DNA of 6,699 bases, from assembly GCA_023145395.1 (NCBI GenBank), contig JAGLDW010000232.1:1-6699 (forward strand), read 5' to 3'. Under the pieces are notes generated by a model, which was not told the DNA's origin, did no database searches, and was given only the letters and a program-made list of their open reading frames with translations. Source of the stretch: Lentisphaeria bacterium (lineage in GTDB: Bacteria > Verrucomicrobiota > Lentisphaeria > Oligosphaerales > Lenti-02). Made by a program: the position numbers and the translations under genes. Positions 1 to 6,580 of the stretch are shown in pieces (within the stretch, counting starts at the first letter, position 1; each line of letters opens with the position of its first letter).

Positions 1-2267
1 TTCAATCCGAAACCGCAGTTGCGGATCAGGTTGTCGTGCACGATGACGCCCTGGATTCCCTCGGTGATTGAGATGCCTGTGGTGGCGATGATGCGCTCGC
101 CGCGCACGTAGATTTGGTTGTCGGAGGCGATGACGTGCGACGCGTCGATCTTGATTCCGGTGCGGCTGCGCGGCTTGTCGCCGCGGTAGGTGAGGTCGAT
201 GATGTTGCCGGTGATGGTCATGTTCTTGGCCGCGAAACTGGTGCGAGTTGTGCGTCCGGAAACCGTGATGGCATCACCGTTGTAGTTAAGGAAGATATTG
301 TTTGCGATTGTGACCTGGCGCGCACCGTGGTTCACCACGATTCCGGCGCAGCGCCCGCCGCTCTCGAACACATTGTCCCGGATCATGGCTTGGCCACAGC
401 CCAGCTCGTTCAGATGCTCCGGCCGGGAGTTCATGTCGCCGATCGTGAATGGGCCGGCGTTGCGTATGTAGTTGCCGACTAGGCGGATGAAACGTCCCGG
501 TCCCTCGTAGGCATGCCAGCCCACGCCATCGATGCGGCAGTATTCGACCGTCGTGTTCTCGGAGGTGTCGTTGTTGTTGAAGGCGTTGGCGGCGCAATCC
601 GTCACGCTGCAGCGCCGGAAGGTCAGGGTGCGGGTGTAGCAGGCCGGATCGGACTTGCCCGACACGCGGCTCACCCCCTGGCAGTAGAAGGCTTCGGATG
701 CCATTTTCGACACGTGCACATTTTCGACCAGCATGTTCTCCACACCGTGGAACTTCATGGCCGAGCAGGGCTTGAGGGCGCAGCACCAAAACGATTTCTT
801 GTTCACGTTGCGCATGGTGCCGGGTTTCTGCGCGAGCGAGGTATGCCCGACCATTTTAAGATTGCGGATCGTGACATTTCTGCCGCTGTAGATGGAGAAG
901 ATGGCGCCCACGCCGTCGCTGATGTCCAAAAACGTCTTTTCGCCGCTTCTGCCGGCGATGGTGATGTTGGCGTTGCGGAGGACGAGTCCCCGGTCCAGCC
1001 GGTAGTGCCCGTCCGGCACGAAAAGATTGCGTTTGAGCTTGAGGGCTGCATCGAGTGCACGCTGCAGCGCTGCCCGGTCCAGATGTCGTAGGACCGCGTC
1101 CTCCGCTGTTCGCGTGGGGGTGTCGCGCAGCACGATGGTCTTGCCTTCGATGCGCTCGATGATGGTTGTCAGCTGCGTGCGTGCGTTGACGCTGAGAACA
1201 TGTCCCGGCTGGAGTTTGTCGGTGTCCTTGAACCGGATCTCGAGCCCTCCGCTGAGCGCCTGCCAGTCGCCCGTGACCTCCACGTCGCGCCCCTTCCAGG
1301 ACCGCGCCAAGTCATCGCTCCAGCGGAAACGGCGTGGATTGACGGCCGTGAGTTCGACGAGGAACACCAGCCAGTCGCCGCCGCTGCCGTCGAACCCGCG
1401 GAGCTCGAGCGCGTCGTCGAAGGCCACATCACAGCGCCCGTACATCTTCAGCGGTCCTCGAACGGTGCGCGCACTGTACTCCGGGTGGCACTTGGACAGA
1501 GCCACGGCCTGCCCGACCTCGAAATCGCCGGGGGCGCTCACCGCGATCTCGCGTGACCCGGCGACCACCTTGGCCACCGTCTCGAAACCGGACCCGCTCG
1601 CGCCGAAATCGCGCGCGTTGATCCATTGTCCCGCGCCGCCCGCGTCGAACGCCACCGGAGTCAATTCGGCCGCATCCACCTCGGCTGTGGCGCCGGCCGC
1701 AACCGCGAGAGCGAGATGGAATTCCACTTCTGGGAGCAGGTATCGACACGTGAAGACCCGCCATGGCGCCGTGTTGCCAAGGCTCGCGACGATGTCCCCC
1801 GAAGACGTGTCCACCGTCACCACCGTCGGCGATTTTCCGGGTGTTCTCGACTCGTAGCTTCTCAACCCGACGGGTCCCCCCCGGTAGCGCACTCGGAAAT
1901 CGAGTGCGTTGCACCCCTTGAGTTGCTCGGGCGTAATCGTTGGCATCACGATGTGTGCATCCCGCTCCGGAGGCGCGCTGATGCGCAGGACATGCCCAAT
2001 GGCGGGATCCTTGTCTTTCACGATCTCGAGTTCGCCCTTGAACCAGGCATTGGGCCGCCAGCCTTCAGGAAGAAGATTTGTCGATTTGAGGGTCCAATCC
2101 AAGTATTTGCCACCCATTTCCGGCACTCCGGGGGCAGGCGTCAACACCTCGAACCCCCCATTGGGCAGCAGGATCTTTTGCGCGGGCGTCGCCGCCCCGT
2201 CCTCCGCTCGGAGAGGCACCCCCAAAAAAAACAGAGCCACGCCCATGGTGATTGCCAAGTATCTCAT
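1..2267 (-). CDS. Secreted right-handed beta-helix protein, pectate-lyase-3 fold (3' end cut off by window edge)
   Basis: Translating the minus strand from ATG 2267 gives 755 uninterrupted codons to the left edge, so the C-terminus is missing. Residues 1-21 form a signal peptide (charged MR, hydrophobic core LAITMGVALFFLGV, cleavage likely after PLRA), so export is expected. Residues 35-200 begin LPNGGFE and look like a carbohydrate-binding-type beta-sandwich. Residues 216-226 (INARDFGASGS) are the usual N-terminal signature of pectate_lyase_3 beta-helix proteins. Its normal continuation, DRAALQRALDAA then VPDGHYRL, appears only at 397-424, with about 170 residues between. From about 430 onward come helix-coil repeats of the type NVTIRNLKM, NMLVENVHV, QVTIANNIF and NMTITGNII, with many Asn residues that would suit an Asn ladder. 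The family includes pectate lyases, epimerases and phage depolymerases; no catalytic residues can be assigned here. The start is supported by GAGG 10 bases upstream. Met8 is a less likely start because it would shorten the signal peptide. Confidence 0.9.
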   Translation of the reverse strand, partial: MRYLAITMGVALFFLGVPLRAEDGAATPAQKILLPNGGFEVLTPAPGVPEMGGKYLDWTLKSTNLLPEGWRPNAWFKGELEIVKDKDPAIGHVLRISAPPERDAHIVMPTITPEQLKGCNALDFRVRYRGGPVGLRSYESRTPGKSPTVVTVDTSSGDIVASLGNTAPWRVFTCRYLLPEVEFHLALAVAAGATAEVDAAELTPVAFDAGGAGQWINARDFGASGSGFETVAKVVAGSREIAVSAPGDFEVGQAVALSKCHPEYSARTVRGPLKMYGRCDVAFDDALELRGFDGSGGDWLVFLVELTAVNPRRFRWSDDLARSWKGRDVEVTGDWQALSGGLEIRFKDTDKLQPGHVLSVNARTQLTTIIERIEGKTIVLRDTPTRTAEDAVLRHLDRAALQRALDAALKLKRNLFVPDGHYRLDRGLVLRNANITIAGRSGEKTFLDISDGVGAIFSIYSGRNVTIRNLKMVGHTSLAQKPGTMRNVNKKSFWCCALKPCSAMKFHGVENMLVENVHVSKMASEAFYCQGVSRVSGKSDPACYTRTLTFRRCSVTDCAANAFNNNDTSENTTVEYCRIDGVGWHAYEGPGRFIRLVGNYIRNAGPFTIGDMNSRPEHLNELGCGQAMIRDNVFESGGRCAGIVVNHGARQVTIANNIFLNYNGDAITVSGRTTRTSFAAKNMTITGNIIDLTYRGDKPRSRTGIKIDASHVIASDNQIYVRGERIIATTGISITEGIQGVIVHDNLIRNCGFGL

Positions 2268-2277
2268 TGGATTCTGA

Positions 2278-2281
2278 CCTC
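2278..2281 (-). promoter_or_regulatory. Ribosome binding site of the truncated beta-helix gene
   Basis: GAGG on the minus strand lies 10 bases before ATG 2267. The spacing is slightly long, but this is the only Shine-Dalgarno-like motif near the start, and it agrees with the full signal peptide beginning at that ATG. Confidence 0.5.
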
Positions 2282-2337
2282 GTGTCGCTATTTCCCCCTT
2301 GGGAACAACGGGAACTCTCGATACTCCGCTTGTGCTG

Positions 2338-2359
2338 CTGGCGTGCTACCGGACGCCAG
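2338..2359 (-). other. Hairpin in the intergenic gap between the esterase and the large beta-helix gene
   Basis: A perfect 7-base inverted repeat (CTGGCGT / ACGCCAG) surrounds an 8-base loop in the 118-base gap 2268-2385. In the minus-strand transcript, six U residues (from 2365-2360) come before the stem rather than after it, so it does not have the layout of an intrinsic terminator for the esterase. It could be an mRNA-processing or stability element that lowers or uncouples expression of the downstream gene, or it may be chance. The rest of the gap shows no convincing promoter. Confidence 0.4.
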
Positions 2360-2385
2360 AAAAAAGCGGTTGCCGCAGTCATCTC

Positions 2386-3456
2386 CTACAGCCACTTGGC
2401 AAAGAATTCGATCGTTTTTGAGGGCACGACTTCGTGTCCCGAATCGTGCAGAACCAACTCTGCTCGTTCGCCGATGCCGAGACGGTCGTAATGCGCTTTG
2501 GCTTCCTTCCATTCATCCTCCACGAAGGGCCACCACGAGATGCCGTCCGCTTTGCCGGTCTGCGACATGAACGGGCGAGGGCAGATCAGGGAGACCAGGT
2601 CGCTGTCTGAAAACTCCGGCAACCATCCCGGGACGAAGGCGTGTTCCTCTCCGGTCTCAAGAAAACAGGAGTATCTAGGATCGGGAACGACCATCTTTTT
2701 TCGGCGGTCATTGAACCAGGCAATGCAGCAGGCGGCTTTGATGCGCTCAATGACGGGGGTGAACATCAAGGTCGCCGTGCCGCCAAGGCTGATGCCGGAC
2801 ATGCCCAGACGAGATGCGTCCATGTCGTCCCGGGTTTCGAGGTGGTCAATCAGTTTCTCGAGTTTGAAGCATTCAAGTCCAAAGAGTGTCGTGCCGCATA
2901 GGTGGGCGAGCCGTTCGAGTCGATTTCGTCCAGGCCCAGTGGTGCGATTGACCGGCGCCACCACTGCGAATCCAGCCGCCAGCAATGCCTTGCCATACTG
3001 ACCGTAGGTACTACTTGGGTTGATATGTCCGAAAACGTGGAAGGGCGAACTGCCGATCCCATGCTGACAGATCACCACAGGGGGTTTGGCGTGTGCTGTT
3101 TTCCTGGGCAAGGCAACCACGGCCCGACTGACAACGCCAGGGAGAAACTCGAATGAGACCCATTCAGCCGTGTAGTCGTCGCCGTCATGAAATGGCCGCG
3201 TGCATACAGCCGGTTCGAGCACCTCGTCCATCTCAAAACAGCCGAGCACCTGGCGCCACGCTTGACGATTTGGCGCCGTCGAAGTCAGATAGGCCTCCAC
3301 GGAACCATAGTCGCGGTGCCACGTGACCCCGGCTCCTGTGCACCGTCCCGCCAAGTAGGTTTCCAGCTCGTTCGCATACAGTCGCTGGAAATTGGCGAAC
3401 TCAGTTTCAATGCGTTCTGGACTCTTGCAGCTGACATCTTCAAGAAACGGATCCAT
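2386..3456 (-). CDS. Alpha/beta-hydrolase family esterase (dienelactone hydrolase / acetyl xylan esterase-like)
   Basis: This 356-residue protein has the hallmarks of an alpha/beta hydrolase. VVICQHGIGSS (127-137) carries the oxyanion-hole HG at 132-133. GMSGISLGG (218-226) is the nucleophile elbow with Ser223. Asp304 in GKADGISWWP is the likely acid, and His341 in HDSGHEV is the catalytic histidine near the C-terminus. The 120-residue N-terminal extension, the GISLGG elbow and the overall length resemble the Abhydrolase_7, dienelactone hydrolase and AXE1 groups common in polysaccharide-degrading bacteria. It should hydrolyse an ester, perhaps acetyl, methyl or acyl groups on a sugar; the substrate is not evident. 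No signal peptide is visible, so it is probably cytoplasmic, unlike its neighbours. The frame is open upstream to 3837, but ATG 3456 is chosen because AAGGAG sits 6 bases before it and the extra stretch overlaps the preceding gene. The gap to that gene's stop is 41 bases, so co-transcription is likely. Confidence 0.9.
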   Translation of the reverse strand: MDPFLEDVSCKSPERIETEFANFQRLYANELETYLAGRCTGAGVTWHRDYGSVEAYLTSTAPNRQAWRQVLGCFEMDEVLEPAVCTRPFHDGDDYTAEWVSFEFLPGVVSRAVVALPRKTAHAKPPVVICQHGIGSSPFHVFGHINPSSTYGQYGKALLAAGFAVVAPVNRTTGPGRNRLERLAHLCGTTLFGLECFKLEKLIDHLETRDDMDASRLGMSGISLGGTATLMFTPVIERIKAACCIAWFNDRRKKMVVPDPRYSCFLETGEEHAFVPGWLPEFSDSDLVSLICPRPFMSQTGKADGISWWPFVEDEWKEAKAHYDRLGIGERAELVLHDSGHEVVPSKTIEFFAKWL

Positions 3457-3462
3457 GACAAT

Positions 3463-3468
3463 CTCCTT
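3463..3468 (-). promoter_or_regulatory. Strong ribosome binding site fixing the esterase start
   Basis: A full AAGGAG motif lies 6 bases before ATG 3456. It decides against the longer in-frame reading that begins at 3837 inside the previous gene, and is the best Shine-Dalgarno match among the genes here. Confidence 0.85.
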
Positions 3469-3497
3469 GCCGTACCGTGAGCATGGTGAGAATCTCT

Positions 3498-5246
3498 TCA
3501 ACCACGGGGACGAATGAGGGTAACAGTCGTGAGACGGGCTGTCAAGGAGCGGATAGGTCGCGGGCGCGCCTTGTACGGTGGGCGGCCCCCCGACTGCCAT
3601 CGCAATCCGCGCCGCGCGGGAACCGGTTCGGGCAGCTGGACGAATGGTCGACCGTTCAAGTCCTCCAGACGGCCTTGCCCCGTCCCTCCCTTTGGTGTGG
3701 ATTTCGGATAGTTTGGATTGACCGTCTGCTGAATCACGCGCACCAGTTCGTCCGCAGCGATCCTTCGGCCCGATTCCTTCCCATCCGTTCCATTGGCGCT
3801 GCGAACACTGGCGATGTGCAGACCCTTCACCGTGCAATCCTTGTCAGGCGAAAAAACCTCGACCCATCGGTTCGGGTCGTTCTTGTCGAACTTGTAGGTT
3901 TGAGAGACTGGACCGATTGCGACCAGCGTGAAGGACTTGCCACCCTCTCGCTTTGGGGCAAAGCCCAGCCTGACATCGCGGATCGTCAATCCGTCCACGT
4001 TGGAATGGATTTGGAAGAGCGCCGCGCCAATACGACGATCCACCCGTACATCGCTGAAAAAGAGATTCTTCATGTTTCCGATCGGGTCGGCAAAGTCCAC
4101 AGTCCGGCCAAGTTCCAGATTTGGCTGGTCATACATCTTGAACGTGCGAATGCCGGCGACGCCCCTGATCACGCAATCCTCGATCGTGCAGTCCAGCGTA
4201 TTTCCAGCGCCAAAGTGCTTTGTTCCCGCCAGGAGCCGGATCTCCGACCGATGCTCCCCCTGCTTCCCCCTCTTTCCAGTGTCCGACTCAGCCACCGGAC
4301 TGCCATCCACATTCTCCACAAGCAGGTGATGGATTGGGCCGAACGTCATCACGGTGTTCTTCCAGTCCCACGCATTGAGCGCCAGCATGTCATCGCCCAT
4401 CACTCCTTGCGCATTCCGGATTTCGCGAATGACTCCGTAGCTCGCCGGGCCGTTGACATGCACGCCATCGCGCCGGTGGTTCTGGAAGCGGATATCCTCC
4501 ACCAAGAACTGGGAGCAATTGCTGATCTGCACCCCGTGCGGGCGGCATTCACGAATGGTCACGCCAGACACCCGCACACTCCGGACACTGTTCAGTAGAA
4601 TCACTCCATGCGAGGGAAGCGCCCCCTTTGGGTCCGCCAGGCCGCGAGTGTTGCCATTGGATTGCCGTCGCTGATTTGTCGCCAACGTTGTCCAGATCCC
4701 CCCGGTGATCACGATGTCATGGTCCGCGTCGGCTGCCAACTCCACCGGACCGGCGTGGCCGTTGGCCAGGTGTTCGTTGCGCACCATGCAGCAATTGGAG
4801 CCCGGTTTGAGCCTGATTTCCGCTTTTGGATCAACGACGAGCTGTTGTCCCGATTTCAGAATTAGTGGAGCATCGATGTAATAGGGTTTCAGGCGGTGCT
4901 CAATGCGCACGATTTTGTTTTCGCGCAGCGCAACTCGAATCGCTGCAGTCCAGACCTCGGCGGTTACCGAGATGGTCTGTTCGCCACCTCCCTCCTTGGG
5001 CCACACTTCCTGCCACGTGTCCGTGCGGACCAATTCGCGATAGCGTGTCACCGAACAGGCGTCCTTTGCCGGCGCGACGTCGGGCACCCGCACGCGATCC
5101 AAGATCGCCCGCGCACAATCCGCCTCCCGCCGTCTGAGCATTTTGTCCAAAGTGTCCTCACTCTTCACATTGGGCATCACCACGGCAATCAGGATCAGAC
5201 AGACCGTCTTCCGTGTTGCTCCGCAGTTCAAGAATCGATCTCCCAT
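3498..5246 (-). CDS. Exported beta-helix protein resembling glycoside hydrolase family 28 (polygalacturonase-like)
   Basis: This 582-residue protein has a likely signal peptide (R12 K13, then TVCLILIAVVM at 14-24; cleavage probably near residue 29, though the site is not a classic AxA). Residues about 110-430 are right-handed parallel beta-helix coils, such as SVRVSGVTIREC, FLVEDIRFQN, HLLVENV and LTIRDVRL. Two landmarks match GH28: RRDGVHV, with Asp260 in the place of the NTD aspartate, and GDDMLALN, with Asp285-Asp286 in the place of the G/QDD pair. GIRTFKMY (R367, K370) could stand for the RIK motif. The conserved GHG histidine motif is not evident. The protein may therefore hydrolyse a uronic-acid-rich polymer, or be a divergent relative with another activity. 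Residues about 545-582 are rich in Arg and unlike the rest. ATG 5246 lies 4 bases after the aminotransferase stop with only a weak AGGGAA ahead, suggesting translational coupling. Met24 would remove the signal peptide, so it is disfavoured. Confidence 0.85.
   Translation of the reverse strand: MGDRFLNCGATRKTVCLILIAVVMPNVKSEDTLDKMLRRREADCARAILDRVRVPDVAPAKDACSVTRYRELVRTDTWQEVWPKEGGGEQTISVTAEVWTAAIRVALRENKIVRIEHRLKPYYIDAPLILKSGQQLVVDPKAEIRLKPGSNCCMVRNEHLANGHAGPVELAADADHDIVITGGIWTTLATNQRRQSNGNTRGLADPKGALPSHGVILLNSVRSVRVSGVTIRECRPHGVQISNCSQFLVEDIRFQNHRRDGVHVNGPASYGVIREIRNAQGVMGDDMLALNAWDWKNTVMTFGPIHHLLVENVDGSPVAESDTGKRGKQGEHRSEIRLLAGTKHFGAGNTLDCTIEDCVIRGVAGIRTFKMYDQPNLELGRTVDFADPIGNMKNLFFSDVRVDRRIGAALFQIHSNVDGLTIRDVRLGFAPKREGGKSFTLVAIGPVSQTYKFDKNDPNRWVEVFSPDKDCTVKGLHIASVRSANGTDGKESGRRIAADELVRVIQQTVNPNYPKSTPKGGTGQGRLEDLNGRPFVQLPEPVPARRGLRWQSGGRPPYKARPRPIRSLTARLTTVTLIRPRG
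3517..3545 (-). promoter_or_regulatory. Possible sigma-70 promoter for the esterase gene
   Basis: On the minus strand, a perfect TTGACA (3545-3540) is followed by a 17-base spacer and TACCCT (3522-3517), which keeps the three most conserved -10 positions (T, A and final T). Transcription would start near 3510, giving a leader of roughly 50 bases before ATG 3456. The site lies inside the last codons of the GH28-like gene, so it would be an internal promoter adding to read-through. It is supported by sequence match only. Confidence 0.35.
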
Positions 5247-5253
5247 TTCCCTA
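5244..5253 (-). other. Stop/start junction with likely translational coupling
   Basis: The aminotransferase stop TAG (5253-5251) and the beta-helix start ATG (5246-5244) are separated by four bases, GGAA. The nearest purine-rich stretch, AGGGAA, is too close to the ATG for a good independent ribosome binding site. Re-initiation by ribosomes ending the aminotransferase is therefore the simplest way to translate the second gene, which ties the two products together. Confidence 0.6.
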
Positions 5254-6483
5254 TGCGTTGCCGAAGAAGTGTTGCCACACCTTCCGCATCGCGAGGATTG
5301 TCTGGTCGATGTCCTCGTCCGTGTAGCGTTGGTCCACCGGCAGTCGCATGACCGTGCGCTGCAACTCGTCCACGTTGGGACACGAGTCTGGATCGTAGAC
5401 CGTGTCCTGCCAGAACGAGGGGACTTTGTCCGTGAGAGCGTAGAACCGTTTTCGGGAAATCAGCTCGGTGCGCAGAATATTATTGGACGGGGACATGCCC
5501 GTGCTCATGGTGACTCCCTCCGCTCTCATCGCGGCCACAAGTTCGCTGCGGTCGGGAATCTCGCCCGTGTAGCGGGATGCTAGCGGCCACCACGATGGCT
5601 CGCCGCCATCGCAGATCGCAGGCAGATCCAGATGGGGCAGATCCGACAGCTCTTCGTAGTACCGCTTGACGATCGCGTCACGCCGGGAGACCACAAACGG
5701 CAGCTTGTTGAGCTGAGCCAGGCCAACAGCCGCCTGGAGCCCGCTGGGCCGGTAGTTCATGCCGAAAAATGGAATGGGCTCCTGGCCCCGCGGAATGGAA
5801 GGATCGCGTTGGTACGTCTTGTCGTGAAAGAGGGTGGCGACCCGCGCGGTGTCCTCGTCGTTCGTCATCACGAACCCACCGTCCCCGCAGCTCATTTGCT
5901 TGGACTCGTTCATGCTGAAGCCGCTCGCATGGCCAATCGTGCCAAGGTACCTGCCCTTGTATTTGCCGCCGTGGGCCTGCGCGCAGTCCTCGAGAATCCG
6001 GACACCCGTGTCGTCGCTGATCCGCAGGAACTCGTCCATGTCGCAGGGCAGGCCCGCCATGTGCACCGTGATGATTGCCTTGGTGCGCTCGGTGATGCGC
6101 TCGCGCACACTGGATGGACTAATCAGGCGCGTCTCCAGATCAATATCAGCAAAAATCGGCACTGCGTGAAGCATGAGTATCGCGGCCACTGTGCCGATAT
6201 CGGTCATCGGCGTGGTGATCACCTCGTCCCCCTCGGATACACCCAGCGCCGCTAGGCCTGTGTTCAGCGCCGTGGTCCCCGAGGTGACCATGACCACATG
6301 TCCGCCCCCAAAGAACTTGGCCACCTGCTCCTCGAACTCCCTGACCTTGCCCCCAGGGCCCATCAGCCGACCACTTTCAACCACCTCCCTCAGCATGGCG
6401 AGTTCTTCTTCGCCGTACCGGTTCGGCATGTGGAACGGGGTCGGTTTGGCCTTGGGTCCACCGTTGATCGCGAGCTTGTCCAT
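5251..6483 (-). CDS. DegT/DnrJ/EryC1/StrS-family PLP-dependent aminotransferase
   Basis: This complete 410-residue protein, a normal length for the family, is a fold-type I PLP enzyme. Visible landmarks are TSGTTALNTGL (67-77), which binds the cofactor phosphate; HMAGLPCDMD (141-150); LEDCAQAHGG (164-173), with Asp166 contacting the pyridine nitrogen; FSMNESKQMSCGDGG (189-203), with Lys195 as the Schiff-base lysine; and GMNYRPSGLQAAVGLAQL (241-258), typical of the active-site loop. All key residues are intact, so it should be active. Family members usually move an amino group from glutamate or glutamine to a keto-sugar or keto-cyclitol in the cytoplasm. The N-terminal LAINGGPKA recalls the inosose/AHBA-type branch, but the substrate cannot be settled from motifs. 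ATG 6483 is chosen over an in-frame ATG at 6567 because GGAG lies 8 bases upstream and homology-like sequence begins there; the extra 28 residues look non-coding. It leads the tight group with the GH28-like gene. Confidence 0.93.
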   Translation of the reverse strand: MDKLAINGGPKAKPTPFHMPNRYGEEELAMLREVVESGRLMGPGGKVREFEEQVAKFFGGGHVVMVTSGTTALNTGLAALGVSEGDEVITTPMTDIGTVAAILMLHAVPIFADIDLETRLISPSSVRERITERTKAIITVHMAGLPCDMDEFLRISDDTGVRILEDCAQAHGGKYKGRYLGTIGHASGFSMNESKQMSCGDGGFVMTNDEDTARVATLFHDKTYQRDPSIPRGQEPIPFFGMNYRPSGLQAAVGLAQLNKLPFVVSRRDAIVKRYYEELSDLPHLDLPAICDGGEPSWWPLASRYTGEIPDRSELVAAMRAEGVTMSTGMSPSNNILRTELISRKRFYALTDKVPSFWQDTVYDPDSCPNVDELQRTVMRLPVDQRYTDEDIDQTILAMRKVWQHFFGNA

Positions 6484-6491
6484 CGTTGCTA

Positions 6492-6495
6492 CTCC
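6492..6495 (-). promoter_or_regulatory. Ribosome binding site of the aminotransferase
   Basis: GGAG lies 8 bases before ATG 6483, good spacing that supports this start over the in-frame ATG at 6567. Confidence 0.65.
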
Positions 6496-6580
6496 AGCTG
6501 CCGTGCGTGTTGCGTCTCTCTGGGCACCATGCCTGGAAACCAATGATCTCTCGAGTAATCTTCCCATGGTTAGCCCCCAT

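Noticed and set aside
1027..1857. Plus-strand open frame of 276 codons
   Set aside because: Its Ser/Arg/Thr-rich product is typical of a shadow frame; the opposite strand encodes a clear signal-peptide beta-helix protein.
1626..2570. Plus-strand open frame of 314 codons
   Set aside because: It is antisense to the large beta-helix gene, crosses the intergenic gap into the esterase gene, and its product is Arg/Pro-rich without motifs.
3442..3484. Tiny 14-codon frame starting at ATG 3484 that could be a leader peptide
   Set aside because: It overlaps the esterase ribosome binding site and start, has only a weak purine run before it, and is short enough to occur by chance.
3457..3837. Upstream extension of the esterase to ATG 3837
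   Set aside because: The extra 127 residues overlap the end of the GH28-like gene in another frame and look non-coding, while AAGGAG marks ATG 3456.
3477..4598. Plus-strand open frame of 373 codons
   Set aside because: It lies antisense to the GH28-like gene, has no recognisable domain, and its composition is that of a shadow frame in GC-rich coding DNA.
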